Shown here: piece by piece, positions 54,975 through 64,000 of the stretch | How the letters are laid out: every line of letters starts with the position of its first letter | How positions within the stretch are numbered: the first letter of the stretch is position 1 | DNA from: Frondihabitans sucicola | GTDB lineage: Bacteria; Actinomycetota; Actinomycetes; Actinomycetales; Microbacteriaceae | Assembly (NCBI RefSeq): GCF_030296615.1 | Contig: NZ_AP027732.1 | Coordinates: forward strand, 1,736,001 to 1,800,000 | Length of the DNA: 64,000 nt | Direction: 5' to 3' | Position numbers and translations under genes: made by a program | Notes under the pieces: model-generated | Databases searched by the model: none | Told to the model about the DNA's origin: nothing | What the model saw: the letters and a program-made list of their open reading frames with translations, nothing else

Positions 54975-56387
54975 TCAGCCCGGGTGGGTCATGCTGAGCA
55001 CGTCGAGCGCCTTGTCGAGCTGCTCTTCGGTGACCTCGCCGCGCTCGACGAAGCCGAGGTCGATGACGGCCTCGCGGACGGTCAACTTGGCGGCGACCGA
55101 GTGCTTGGCGATCTTCGCGGCCGCCTCGTACCCGACGATGCGGTTCAGCGGGGTGACGATCGACGGCGACGACTCTGCGAGGGCGCGGGCGTGCTCGACG
55201 TTCGCGATCAGGCCGTCGACGGCCTTGTCGGCGAGAGCACGCGTGGCGTTGGACAGCAGTCGGATGGACTCGAGAAGGGCCGTTCCCATGACGGGGATCG
55301 CGACGTTCAACTCGAACGCTCCCGAGGCGCCCGCCCAGGCGATGGTGGCGTCGTTGCCGATGACGCGCGCGCCGACCATCAGCACGGCTTCGGGGATCAC
55401 CGGGTTGACCTTGCCCGGCATGATCGACGATCCGGGCTGCAGGTCGGGGATGTGCAGTTCGCCGAGGCCCGTGTTGGGCCCGGAGCCCATCCAGCGCAGG
55501 TCGTTGTTGATCTTGGTGAGGCTCACCGCGAGCACGCGGAGGGCGCCGGAAGCCTCGACGAGACCGTCGCGGGCACCCTGCGCTTCGAAGTGGTCGAGAG
55601 CCTCCGTGATGGGCAGCTCGGAGTCTGCGGCCAGTAGAGCGATGACCCGCTGCGGAAACCCTGCGGGGGTGTTGATGCCCGTACCGGTCGCCGTGCCGCC
55701 GAGCGGAACCTCGGCGACTCGGGGCAGCGTCGAGGTGACCCGCTCGATACCGAGCCGGATCTGCCTGGCGTAGCCGCCGAACTCCTGGCCGAGAGTGACC
55801 GGAGTGGCGTCCATCAGGTGGGTGCGACCGGACTTGACGACGCCCTTCCACTCCTCGGCCTTCTTCTCGAGCGAGACCGCGAGGTGGTCGAGGGCGGGGA
55901 TGAGGTCGTGCAGGATCGCGCCGGTGACGGCCACGTGGACGGACGTCGGGAACACGTCGTTGGAGGACTGCGAGGCGTTGACGTGGTCGTTCGGGTGCAC
56001 GGGCGACCCGAGGAGGGCCGACGCGAGGGTGGCGAGCACCTCGTTCATGTTCATGTTGGAGGAGGTGCCGGAACCCGTCTGGTAGACGTCGACCGGGAAC
56101 TGGTCGTGGTGCTGACCGTCGATGAGCTGGTCGGCGGCGCCGGCGATGGCGTCGGCGATCTTCTCGTCGAGAATGCCCATCTGACCGTTGACCACCGCGG
56201 CCGCACGTTTGATTCGAGCGAGGGCCACGATCTGGGCCGGCTCGAGGCCGGCGCCCGAGATCGGGAAGTTCTCGACCGCTCGCTGGGTCTGCGCGCCGTA
56301 GAGCGCCGAGGCCGGGACTCGCACCTCGCCCATGGTGTCGTGCTCGATGCGGTAGTCGGGGGTGGCCGAGGTCTCGGTCGTGGTCAC
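54975..56387 (-). CDS. fumC: Fumarate hydratase class II
   Basis: 470 residues, homotetrameric class II type. Signature [16 protein letters not shown], catalytic-region motifs [27 protein letters not shown] and [19 protein letters not shown]. It interconverts fumarate and malate in the TCA cycle without an iron-sulfur cluster. GTG 56387 start with GGAAGGA about 12 bases upstream. Downstream of the carbonic anhydrase gene on the same strand, 83 bases apart, likely the last gene of the xseA-xseB-DUF4245 transcription unit or with its own promoter. Confidence 0.97.
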   Translation of the reverse strand: MTTTETSATPDYRIEHDTMGEVRVPASALYGAQTQRAVENFPISGAGLEPAQIVALARIKRAAAVVNGQMGILDEKIADAIAGAADQLIDGQHHDQFPVDVYQTGSGTSSNMNMNEVLATLASALLGSPVHPNDHVNASQSSNDVFPTSVHVAVTGAILHDLIPALDHLAVSLEKKAEEWKGVVKSGRTHLMDATPVTLGQEFGGYARQIRLGIERVTSTLPRVAEVPLGGTATGTGINTPAGFPQRVIALLAADSELPITEALDHFEAQGARDGLVEASGALRVLAVSLTKINNDLRWMGSGPNTGLGELHIPDLQPGSSIMPGKVNPVIPEAVLMVGARVIGNDATIAWAGASGAFELNVAIPVMGTALLESIRLLSNATRALADKAVDGLIANVEHARALAESSPSIVTPLNRIVGYEAAAKIAKHSVAAKLTVREAVIDLGFVERGEVTEEQLDKALDVLSMTHPG

Positions 56388-56470
56388 GTCGCTGTGGTCC
56401 TTCCGTCGGCCCGCGGGGCGGGCGGTGTGCGGGATGTCGCACGGTTGCTCGCCGGTGACGGCGAGTGGGT

Positions 56471-57115
56471 TCAGAGGGTGCCGACCACGGTGTGCGGGTC
56501 GACCTTGCCGTTTGCGAGATCGTAGTTCGCACCGACGACAGCCAATCTACCGCTGGCGACTGCCTCGGAGATGAGAATCGACCGCTCGAGCAGTGCCCCG
56601 ACGGACGCCTCGATGTGCAGTCGACCGACTTCGCGGGGGTCGACGGCGCGCGCGTCTTCCGACGTCGCGTCGAGCGCTCGGTGAGCACGCTTGACCGACG
56701 GCACGATCATGTCGATCAACCGCTGCAGATAGAAGGTCTCGGGCTCGGAATTGGCATCGATCGACTCGATGGCCGCCGCGACGGCCCCGCACTTGTCGTG
56801 TCCGAGGACGACGATGAGGGGGATCTTCAGCACGGCGACGGCGTACTCGAGGGAGCCGAGAACGGTGTCGCCCACCACCTGACCCGCGTTGCGGACGACG
56901 AAGAGGTCGCCGAGTCCGACGTCGAAGATGATCTCGGCGCCCAGTCGGGAGTCGGCGCACCCGAAGAGGGCAGCGATCGGCTGCTGGCCCTCGGCCACCT
57001 GGGCTCGACGGTCGGCATCCTGGTGGGGATGGTCGGGGCGCCCCGAGACGAAGCGGTCGTTGCCTGCGGTCATCGCGGCCCAGGCTTCGCCGGGGGTCGG
57101 GTCGTTCGGTTTCAC
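56471..57115 (-). CDS. Beta-class carbonic anhydrase
   Basis: 214 residues. Zinc ligands in [20 protein letters not shown] (Cys, Asp, Arg) and [15 protein letters not shown] (His, Cys), typical of beta-carbonic anhydrases; [12 protein letters not shown] is also conserved. It interconverts CO2 and bicarbonate in the cytoplasm, supplying bicarbonate for carboxylations. GTG 57115 lies 10 bases after the DUF4245 stop, so the genes are probably co-transcribed. Confidence 0.95.
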   Translation of the reverse strand: MKPNDPTPGEAWAAMTAGNDRFVSGRPDHPHQDADRRAQVAEGQQPIAALFGCADSRLGAEIIFDVGLGDLFVVRNAGQVVGDTVLGSLEYAVAVLKIPLIVVLGHDKCGAVAAAIESIDANSEPETFYLQRLIDMIVPSVKRAHRALDATSEDARAVDPREVGRLHIEASVGALLERSILISEAVASGRLAVVGANYDLANGKVDPHTVVGTL

Positions 57116-57125
57116 GCGGAGAGTC

Positions 57126-57794
57126 TCACTTCTCGAGCTGAGCGGTCGCTCGCTTGGCCAACAGGGTGAATTCCGCGTCGTCGGCCGTCCCGGCCAGGAC
57201 CACGGTGGAGTCGTCGACCGTGGTGACCATGGCGTACTCCAGGTTGCCGGCGCCGTCGTCGGAGCGTCGGTCGTAGATGTTCCAGGTGACGCCGTCGATC
57301 CGGGTCGAGGAGGTCGTGTTGCCCTCGTCGAGCTGATTGCTCACCCACGTCTTGTTCGCCTTGAACCCCTGCGTCATGCCGATGAACTGTGTCTTGGGGG
57401 TGAGGAAACCGATGTACCACGACTGCACTCCGTCGGACCCGGCCGGCTTGATCTCGGCCCGATTGGAGGTCCAGCCGGAGGGCATCTTCGGAGCCACGAG
57501 AGAGGTCGTCACCTGCTGCTGCGCCTGGGAGGCGACCTGCAGATAGTCGACGCTCTTCAGCTGTGAACCGTTGGGCCGGACCACGGCGAGGACGAGCAGG
57601 ACGACGATCACCACCGAGACCACGATGGCGATCACGAGGTTGAACGCCGTCTGGTTCTCGCGGTGCGCGCGGGAACTGGCGGCCTTCCGGGCCGCGGTCT
57701 CGCCGGGCGTCTCGGGTCGGCCGAGCTCGGCGACGACCCGAGGTGCGCGCTGCTTGCCGAGCGAGGGCGGGGGCGAGGACGGCGTGTTGGTCAT
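57126..57794 (-). CDS. DUF4245 membrane protein
   Basis: 222 residues, actinobacterial DUF4245, function unknown. Disordered, Pro-rich cytoplasmic N terminus, one helix ([22 protein letters not shown], about 52-73), and an outer domain ending [22 protein letters not shown] 57794 overlaps the xseB stop by 4 bases. The same association with xseAB, fumC and glpX is seen in mycobacteria. Confidence 0.92.
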   Translation of the reverse strand: MTNTPSSPPPSLGKQRAPRVVAELGRPETPGETAARKAASSRAHRENQTAFNLVIAIVVSVVIVVLLVLAVVRPNGSQLKSVDYLQVASQAQQQVTTSLVAPKMPSGWTSNRAEIKPAGSDGVQSWYIGFLTPKTQFIGMTQGFKANKTWVSNQLDEGNTTSSTRIDGVTWNIYDRRSDDGAGNLEYAMVTTVDDSTVVLAGTADDAEFTLLAKRATAQLEK

Positions 57795-58012
57795 GAGGTG
57801 CTCTCTGTGGCGCGCGCCTTCTCGAGTCGCTCTTTCGCCCCGAGCAGCCACTCTTCGCAGCGGGCGGCCAGGGTCTCGCCGCGTTCCCACAGGGCGAGGG
57901 AGCGTTCGAGCGTGGAGGAGCCCTGTTCGAGCTCGTTCACCACGGTGACGAGTTCGTCGCGCGCCTGCTCGTAGCTGAGGTCGGCGACGTCGGGGAGAGA
58001 GGTCTGGGCCAC
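57791..58012 (-). CDS. xseB: Exodeoxyribonuclease VII small subunit
   Basis: 73 residues, the normal size. Family pattern [35 protein letters not shown], a helical hairpin that wraps the large subunit. GTG 58012 starts 9 bases after the xseA stop. Exonuclease VII degrades single-stranded DNA in repair. Confidence 0.95.
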   Translation of the reverse strand: MAQTSLPDVADLSYEQARDELVTVVNELEQGSSTLERSLALWERGETLAARCEEWLLGAKERLEKARATESTS

Positions 58013-58021
58013 GGAATGATC

Positions 58022-59257
58022 CTATCGAGCGGGGGCGGAGGGAGCTGAACCGGTGCTCGTGGCGCCGAGCGTGCCGGAGGCGAGGGTGAGGAGCAGCGGA
58101 GTGTCTTCGGGCGCTTCGGCGGCGTCGCGGAGGACGGCGCCCGACGGGAGCTGGGCGATGGCATAGCCTCGGCGCAGCGTCGACTCGGGGGACAGGGCTC
58201 GGAGCTGCCCGGTCAGTTCGGAGACGCGAGTCGAGGCGCGTTCGAGGACGCGATGGAGGAGTTCTTCGCTTCTGGCGACGTACCGGACGAGGCTCGTCGG
58301 CGCGGACGTCGATCAGCGTCTGCGGATTGGCCAGCACGGGACGGCTTCTGATCTGGCCGAGGCGGTCGATCTCGGTGTTGATGACCTGGGTCAGCCTCAT
58401 GCCGATTCGGCTGCGCGCCTGGCGAACCCCTGGAGTTCTTCGCCGACGTCGGGAACGACGCGCTTCGCGGCGTCGGTCGGGGTGGACGCACGGAGATCGG
58501 CGACGTCGTCGAGCAGGGGGCGATCGGCCTCGTGACCGATGGCGCTGACGATCGGCGTCGTGGCGGCGGCCGCGGCACGGACCAGACCTTCGTCGCTGAA
58601 ACCGAGCAGGTTCTGGAAGTCGCCGCCGCCGCGCGCGACGATGATGACGTCGACCCCGGGATCGGCGTCGAGCCTCTGCAGGGCGGCCGTCACCTCGGAG
58701 ACCATCCGTTCGCCCTGGACAGCGGCGTGGACGACCTTGAACTGCACCGACGGCCAGCGCAGCTGCGCGTTGCGGAGGACGTCTTTCTCGGCGTCGCTGT
58801 CTTTGCCGGTGATCAGTCCGATGCACTGGGGGAGGAACGGAAGGGCGCGTTTGCGGTCGCTCGAGAACAGGCCCTCGGAGGCGAGCTGGCGCCGGAGTCG
58901 TTCGAGGCGCTCGAGGAGATCGCCGATGCCCACGTGACGCATGTCGAAGACCTGCATCGTGAGCGTGCCGCCCTTGACCCAGAAGTTGGGTTTGATCGCG
59001 GCGATGACGCGGTCGCCCTGCTTGAGGTCGGCGGGGATCTTCGATCGGACGCTCGACCAGATCGAGAACGAGATGGTCGCGTCGATCTCGAGGTCTTTGA
59101 GCTTGCCGTAGACGTTGCCGCCGGATGAGTTCCACTGCGTGATCTCGCCCTCGACCCAGGCGGTGCCGAGTCGATCGATCCAGTCTCGGACCTTGCCCGC
59201 CAGGAGACCGACGGGCCAGGGGCTCTCGGCCGTAGGAGGCGGCGTGACGATCGTCAA
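58022..59257 (-). CDS. xseA: Exodeoxyribonuclease VII large subunit (two frameshifts)
   Basis: About 412 residues after repair. TTG 59257 follows GGAGGAG by 8 bases. OB-fold N terminus (WVEGEITQWNSSGGNVYGKL), catalytic domain (IGLITGKDSDAEKDVLRNA; VDVIIVARGGGDFQNLLGFS; PIVSAIGHEADRPLLDDVAD), then coiled coil and the C-terminal ESTLRRGYAI motif. One base is missing at 58427-58430 (LQGVRQARSRIG restored) and one is extra at 58291-58292 (ADELVRYVARSEELLHRV restored). The second is the only insertion-type error found in the window. With xseB it forms the nuclease. Confidence 0.92.
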
Positions 59258-59334
59258 GTGGTTCTCCTCCTGATGCGCTGTTCGAGGGCTTCGCGATTTG
59301 AGCGGTTGTCAGGGGGCGACTCAGGCGCGCCGCC

Positions 59335-59340
59335 TACAAT
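59335..59340 (+). promoter_or_regulatory. -10 element for leaderless ispH
   Basis: TACAAT, a near-consensus -10 box, six bases before the GTG. No ribosome-binding site. Confidence 0.65.
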
Positions 59341-59346
59341 CCCTCT

Positions 59347-60420
59347 GTGAGCCGAATTACCAATGGCGCTCTCGCCATCGACCTTCCGACGCCGCGTGTT
59401 CCCGCGGTGCGCAACAGGCTAAAGGATACCCCCGTCATCGGGCGCAAACGTGTGCTCCTGGCGGCTCCTCGCGGCTACTGCGCCGGCGTCGATCGCGCCG
59501 TCATCGCCGTCGAGAAAGCTCTCGAGCACTACGGGGCGCCCGTCTACGTGCGAAAGCAGATCGTCCACAACGTGCACGTCGTCTCGACCCTCGAGAAGCA
59601 GGGCGCCATCTTCGTCGACGAGGTCGACGAGGTGCCCGAGGGGTCGCACATCGTCTTCAGCGCCCACGGTGTCGCCCCGAGCGTCGTGCAGGGCGCTCTC
59701 GACCGCGGTCTCCAGTCGATCGACGCGACCTGCCCTCTGGTCACCAAGGTGCATCGCGAGGCGGTGCGTTTCGCGAAGCAGGAGCAGCACATCATCCTGA
59801 TCGGGCACGCCGGCCACGAAGAGGTCGAGGGCACGATGGGTCACGCGCTCGATCGCACCACCCTGGTCCAGAACCCCGAAGAGGTCGACCTCCTGGAGGT
59901 CGACGACCCCGACAACCTCGTCTGGCTGTCGCAGACCACCCTCAGCGTCGACGAGACGATGGAGACCGTGCGGCGTCTGCGCGAGCGCTTCCCGAACATC
60001 CAGAACCCGCCGTCCGACGACATCTGCTATGCCACGCAGAACCGCCAGGTCGCCATCAAGAAGGTCGCGCAGGACGCCGACCTCGTGATCGTCGTCGGAA
60101 GCGCGAACTCGTCGAACAGCGTGCGCCTCGTCGAGGTCGCGCTCGAGTACGGGGCCAAGGCGGCCTACCGGGTCGACTACTCGAGCGAGATCCAGCAGGA
60201 GTGGCTCGACGGCGTCGAGACCGTGGGAGTCACGTCGGGCGCCTCGGTGCCCGAGGTGCTGGTCGACGAGGTCCTCGCCGAACTCTCCGACGCCGGTTAC
60301 CTCGATGTCGGCGAGGTCAAGACGGCCGAAGAAGACCTCATGTTCTCCCTCCCGAAAGAGCTGCGGAAAGACGCCACGGGCAAAGACGACTCGCGGGCCC
60401 TGGGCGGTCGCAACCGATGA
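59347..60420 (+). CDS. ispH: 4-hydroxy-3-methylbut-2-enyl diphosphate reductase
   Basis: 357 residues. The three cysteines that hold the iron-sulfur cluster are in [31 protein letters not shown] and [11 protein letters not shown]. The catalytic Glu lies in [11 protein letters not shown]. It makes IPP and DMAPP in the last step of the MEP pathway, supplying uppS among others. GTG 59347, probably leaderless. The stop overlaps the next start by 4 bases. It is divergent from xseA, a conserved actinobacterial arrangement. Confidence 0.97.
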   Translation: MSRITNGALAIDLPTPRVPAVRNRLKDTPVIGRKRVLLAAPRGYCAGVDRAVIAVEKALEHYGAPVYVRKQIVHNVHVVSTLEKQGAIFVDEVDEVPEGSHIVFSAHGVAPSVVQGALDRGLQSIDATCPLVTKVHREAVRFAKQEQHIILIGHAGHEEVEGTMGHALDRTTLVQNPEEVDLLEVDDPDNLVWLSQTTLSVDETMETVRRLRERFPNIQNPPSDDICYATQNRQVAIKKVAQDADLVIVVGSANSSNSVRLVEVALEYGAKAAYRVDYSSEIQQEWLDGVETVGVTSGASVPEVLVDEVLAELSDAGYLDVGEVKTAEEDLMFSLPKELRKDATGKDDSRALGGRNR

Positions 60421-61091
60421 GCGACGCCGACGACCGACCGCGGTACGGCGAGCGCGTCGATCCTGCGGATCTCATGCCTGCCCGGGTCGAGGGTCGCCCG
60501 GCTCCCGGCTACGGCGAATACGCGCCGGCCGGCTGGGTGAGCCCGGTCGCGCCCGTCGAAGAACCCGAGGCACCGACGACGGAGACCGACGTCGTGCAGG
60601 ATGCCCGGCGCGGCGGACCTGTCGGCACCGAGACCCGGCGGCCACAGGTTCCGCGCACGTTCGACGCTCCACCGCCGACGGGTGCCCCGGTGCCCGGGCG
60701 CCCGCCCTCCGCCGTGCGGAACGCGTCGTTCAACCGCTTCGCCACGATGATCCTGCTGGCCTACGGCCTCTACGACGTGATTCGGGGCGCGCTCCAGACG
60801 TCGGCGTTCGTCCAGACCTACGTCTCCGAGTTCACGAGCCTCGGCTACCTGCGCGGTGACTTCCACAACGGTGCGGCCCTGCACTCGGTCGCCGTGATCA
60901 GCGCCGTGGCGTCGGTCGCCGTCTACCTGCTCGTGGCGATCTGGGCCATCCGCCGCCTGCGCGCCGGCAAGCGCTCGTGGGTGGTGCTGCTCGTCACCGG
61001 GATCGTCGTCAATCTGGCCACCGGCGTGTGCGTCGTCGCCGTCGTGATGAACGACCCCTCGTTCGTCGGCATCGCTTCCGCACCGCTGTAG
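60417..61091 (+). CDS. DUF6264-like membrane protein
   Basis: 224 residues. The first 100 are Pro-rich and charged (probably disordered, cytoplasmic); then three helices ([57 protein letters not shown]). It resembles the DUF6264 family of Microbacteriaceae as far as can be recalled; function unknown. ATG overlaps the ispH stop (ATGA), so translation is coupled and a membrane role near isoprenoid synthesis is imaginable but unsupported. Confidence 0.82.
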   Translation: MSDADDRPRYGERVDPADLMPARVEGRPAPGYGEYAPAGWVSPVAPVEEPEAPTTETDVVQDARRGGPVGTETRRPQVPRTFDAPPPTGAPVPGRPPSAVRNASFNRFATMILLAYGLYDVIRGALQTSAFVQTYVSEFTSLGYLRGDFHNGAALHSVAVISAVASVAVYLLVAIWAIRRLRAGKRSWVVLLVTGIVVNLATGVCVVAVVMNDPSFVGIASAPL

Positions 61092-61140
61092 GTCCACTCC
61101 AGAGAACCGCCTCGGGCGAACCGGCCGGAGAACGAACGAC

Positions 61141-61164
61141 GGGCCCGGCCAGAAGGTCGGGCCC
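61141..61164. terminator. Bidirectional terminator between the DUF6264-like gene and fba
   Basis: GGGCCCGGCC-AGAA-GGTCGGGCCC, a 10-bp stem with one G.T pair and a four-base loop, between converging genes. Confidence 0.8.
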
Positions 61165-61196
61165 GTGTCGGGTCAGGGGCAGGAGCCCGTCTTCGC

Positions 61197-62224
<1,028 letters not shown>

Positions 62225-62338
62225 GACTTCTCCTTCGATGACGGGCACGTTCAGGATCACTCTAGACGCGACCGCCAGGACGCGGGCGTGAGCGCAGCTC
62301 GGGACGACCAGCGCGACCGACGCGTCGCGTCGCCCGAG

Positions 62339-62344
62339 TAAAGT
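62339..62344 (+). promoter_or_regulatory. -10 element for leaderless glpX
   Basis: TAAAGT seven bases before the ATG at 62352; no ribosome-binding site. Confidence 0.6.
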
Positions 62345-62351
62345 TCGCTTC

Positions 62352-63350
62352 ATGACGACTACTGCGACCGGAACGCTCTTCACGAACCCTGATCGGAACC
62401 TTGGGATGGAGTTGGTGCGGGCGACGGAGGCGGCGGCGATCCGGGCTGCTCCGTGGATCGGGCGGGGCGAGAAGAACCTCGCCGACGGCGCGGCGGTCGA
62501 TGCGATGCGCAAGTTCCTCGGGACGGTGGATTTCGACGGTGTCGTGGTGATCGGCGAGGGCGAGAAGGACGAGGCGCCGATGCTGTTCAACGGTGAGCAC
62601 GTCGGTACCGGCAACGGCGGTTCGTTCGACATCGCCGTGGATCCCATCGACGGGACGTCGCTGACCGCGACGGGTCGGCAGAACGCCGTGTCGGTCATCG
62701 CGGTCTCGGACCGCGGCACGATGTACGACCCGAGTGCCGTGTTCTACATGGACAAGATCGTGACCGGCCCTGAGGGTCTGGGCATCATCGACCTCGACAA
62801 GCCGATCGGGGAGAACATCAAGGCGTTGGCTCGGGCGAAGGGTCTCCCGGTCGAGCAGATGGTCGTCGCCGTGCTGGATCGGCCGCGACACAAGCAGCTC
62901 ATCGCGGACATCCGGGCGGCGGGGGCGGGCACGCGGCTGCTGCTCGACGGTGATGTCGCGGGTGGGATCAACGCGGCGATGCCGGATTCGCGGATCGACA
63001 TGTGCGTCGGCACGGGTGGTACTCCGGAGGGAATCATCACGGCCTGCGCGATCAAGGCGCTGGGCGGCTTGATCCAGGCGCGGTTGGCGCCGAAGGACAG
63101 CGTCGAGCGTCAGAAGGCGATCGATGCCGGTCACGACCTGAACCGGGTTCTCGACCAGAACGACCTCGTCACCGGTGACAACACCTACTTCGTCGCGACG
63201 GGCGTCACCGACGGAGGTCTCGTGGCCGGTGTCTCGCGGAAAAACGGCATGATCCGCACCGAGTCGCTCGTGCTTCGCTCGCACTCGGGCACCCAGCGCC
63301 GCGTCGTCGCGGACCACCTCGAATCGAAGTGGCTCGGCGAAGAGTCGTAG
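62352..63350 (+). CDS. glpX: Class II fructose-1,6-bisphosphatase
   Basis: 332 residues. Metal-site motifs VVVIGEGEKDEAPMLFNGE and FDIAVDPIDGTSLTATG, and a later LLDGDVAGGINAAMP and CVGTGGTPEGIITACAIKAL. GlpX is the main gluconeogenic phosphatase in actinobacteria. Probably leaderless. Its stop lies only 7 bases from the converging rmuC stop, leaving no room for a separate terminator; the junction sits in an 18-base repeat also found after phoH. Confidence 0.97.
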   Translation: MTTTATGTLFTNPDRNLGMELVRATEAAAIRAAPWIGRGEKNLADGAAVDAMRKFLGTVDFDGVVVIGEGEKDEAPMLFNGEHVGTGNGGSFDIAVDPIDGTSLTATGRQNAVSVIAVSDRGTMYDPSAVFYMDKIVTGPEGLGIIDLDKPIGENIKALARAKGLPVEQMVVAVLDRPRHKQLIADIRAAGAGTRLLLDGDVAGGINAAMPDSRIDMCVGTGGTPEGIITACAIKALGGLIQARLAPKDSVERQKAIDAGHDLNRVLDQNDLVTGDNTYFVATGVTDGGLVAGVSRKNGMIRTESLVLRSHSGTQRRVVADHLESKWLGEES

Positions 63351-63366
63351 ACACGCCCTAGCCGTC
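63349..63366. repeat. 18-base exact repeat at the glpX/rmuC junction
   Basis: AGACACGCCCTAGCCGTC occurs here and at 54146-54163. Here it spans both stop codons of two converging genes; there it forms the right arm of the phoH terminator. Confidence 0.7.
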
Positions 63367-64000
63367 GAGCCGCGAGGTCAGCTCGACGGCGGCAAGATCG
63401 CGCGGCACGTCGTCGAGCGGCGCCGGCGTGGCCAGCACGGTCGACTCGTCGAGCATGCTGAGTCGGCGCGCCGAGGGCAGCACCTGCCGCTCGAGAGAAC
63501 CGACGAACCGGTTGTAGTCGGTGACCGAGGTGTGGAGCGAACGACCGAGCTTGTCGACGTGCGTCGCCAGCGTCGAGATGCGGCCGTAGAGCTCGCGGCT
63601 GAGGTCGAAGAGTTGCTTGGCCTCCTGCGTGACCACGTCTTGCTGCCAGCTGAAGGCGATCGTCTTGAGGACGGACCAGAGCGTGACGGGGGAGGCGAGG
63701 GCGATGCGTTTCTGAAACGCGTAGTCCATGATCGACGGGTCGGCCTCGAGGGCCGACGACACCAATGACTCGCTCGGGATGAACGCGATGGTGAGTTCGG
63801 GGAGGAGTCGAGCCCGGCCCAGTACGTCTTGCCGGCCAGGGTGTCGATGTGGCCGCGGACGGCCTTGACGTGCTCGCGGAGGAGCTCGGTTCTCCGGGCG
63901 CCCTCGGCGCCGGTCGCGGTGGCGGGGATGGTCGAGGCCTCGAGGTAGGCGGTGAACGGCACCTTCGCATCGACGGCGATGTTCTTGCCGCCGGGCAGGT
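63358..64000 (-). CDS. rmuC: DNA recombination protein RmuC, C-terminal part (one frameshift)
   Basis: The gene runs off the right end. The conserved core begins LPGGKNIAVDAKVPFTAYLE, followed by HIDTLAGKTYWAGLDSSPEL and the motif YAFQKRIALASPVTLWSVLK, as in RmuC. The frame breaks at the G run 63799-63802 (one base short on the sense-strand C run), restoring PELTIAFIPSESLVSSALEA. RmuC restrains inversion at short repeats, and its core is nuclease-like. The coiled-coil N terminus is outside the window. It converges on glpX with a 7-base gap. Confidence 0.88.
   Translation of the reverse strand, partial: PARRQEHRRRCEGAVHRLPRGLDHPRHRDRRRGRPENRAPPRARQGRPRPHRHPGRQDVLGRARLLPELTIAFIPSESLVSSALEADPSIMDYAFQKRIALASPVTLWSVLKTIAFSWQQDVVTQEAKQLFDLSRELYGRISTLATHVDKLGRSLHTSVTDYNRFVGSLERQVLPSARRLSMLDESTVLATPAPLDDVPRDLAAVELTSRLDG

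Overview
The window comes from a high-GC Gram-positive bacterium of the Actinomycetota, most likely Microbacteriaceae. The evidence is the mycothiol-conjugate amidase (mca), TANNNT-type -10 elements, frequent GTG/TTG starts, several apparently leaderless genes, and two blocks of characteristic actinobacterial gene order: glmU-prs-rplY-pth-mfd-mazG-eno-ftsB-DUF501, and ilvA-greA-DUF4307-mca-trhA-uppS-phoH-fumC-DUF4245-xseB-xseA-ispH-fba-glpX. No species is claimed. There is no phage, integrase, insertion sequence, CRISPR array or rRNA.

Layout. 1-1130: end of a carbohydrate ABC transporter operon (two permeases). 1162-5716 (minus): four-gene operon of a serine hydrolase, a C1 aminopeptidase, a BadF-type amino-sugar kinase and MurQ, read as cell-wall sugar and peptide recycling. 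5926-14638: LacI-regulated glycoside locus with binding protein, two permeases, GH42 beta-galactosidase and GH31 alpha-xylosidase/glucosidase; two matching operators sit before lacI and before the binding-protein gene. 14759-34602: conserved housekeeping block, with nhaA, a TetR regulator, hisS, a subtilase and a type II NADH dehydrogenase interspersed. 34621-34964: terminator, three 68-69 bp repeats that copy the 5' end of a tRNA, then the tRNA itself (anticodon UAA). 34973-45854: an Ig-like/multi-pass membrane protein, lemA-htpX, a YcaQ-family protein, an AI-2E-type transporter, ilvA, greA, mca and trhA.

45980-50366 is the clearest accessory segment: a tight four-gene operon with visibly less GC-biased composition, inserted into the conserved trhA-uppS neighbourhood. 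It encodes a secreted crystallin-like I36-family protein, a four-cysteine lipoprotein, an adaptor with a peptidoglycan-binding domain and a MacB-like ATPase-permease. This looks like a self-contained secretion or envelope-protection module and is the best candidate for an undescribed system. 50516-64000 returns to conserved core: uppS, an aminotransferase, phoH, a prepilin-type peptidase, fumC, carbonic anhydrase, xseAB, ispH, fba, glpX and rmuC.

Sequence quality. Eighteen apparent frameshifts lie in fourteen otherwise well-conserved genes, including essential ones (prs, pth, fba). Seventeen are single-base deletions, mostly in short G/C runs. They are therefore read as sequencing or assembly errors, and the genes are annotated across them rather than called pseudogenes.

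Other structure. There are large locus-specific palindromes between genes, two GC-rich minisatellites, and a strongly recurring octamer GATCCTGC/GCAGGATC that often forces rare GAT-CCT codons.
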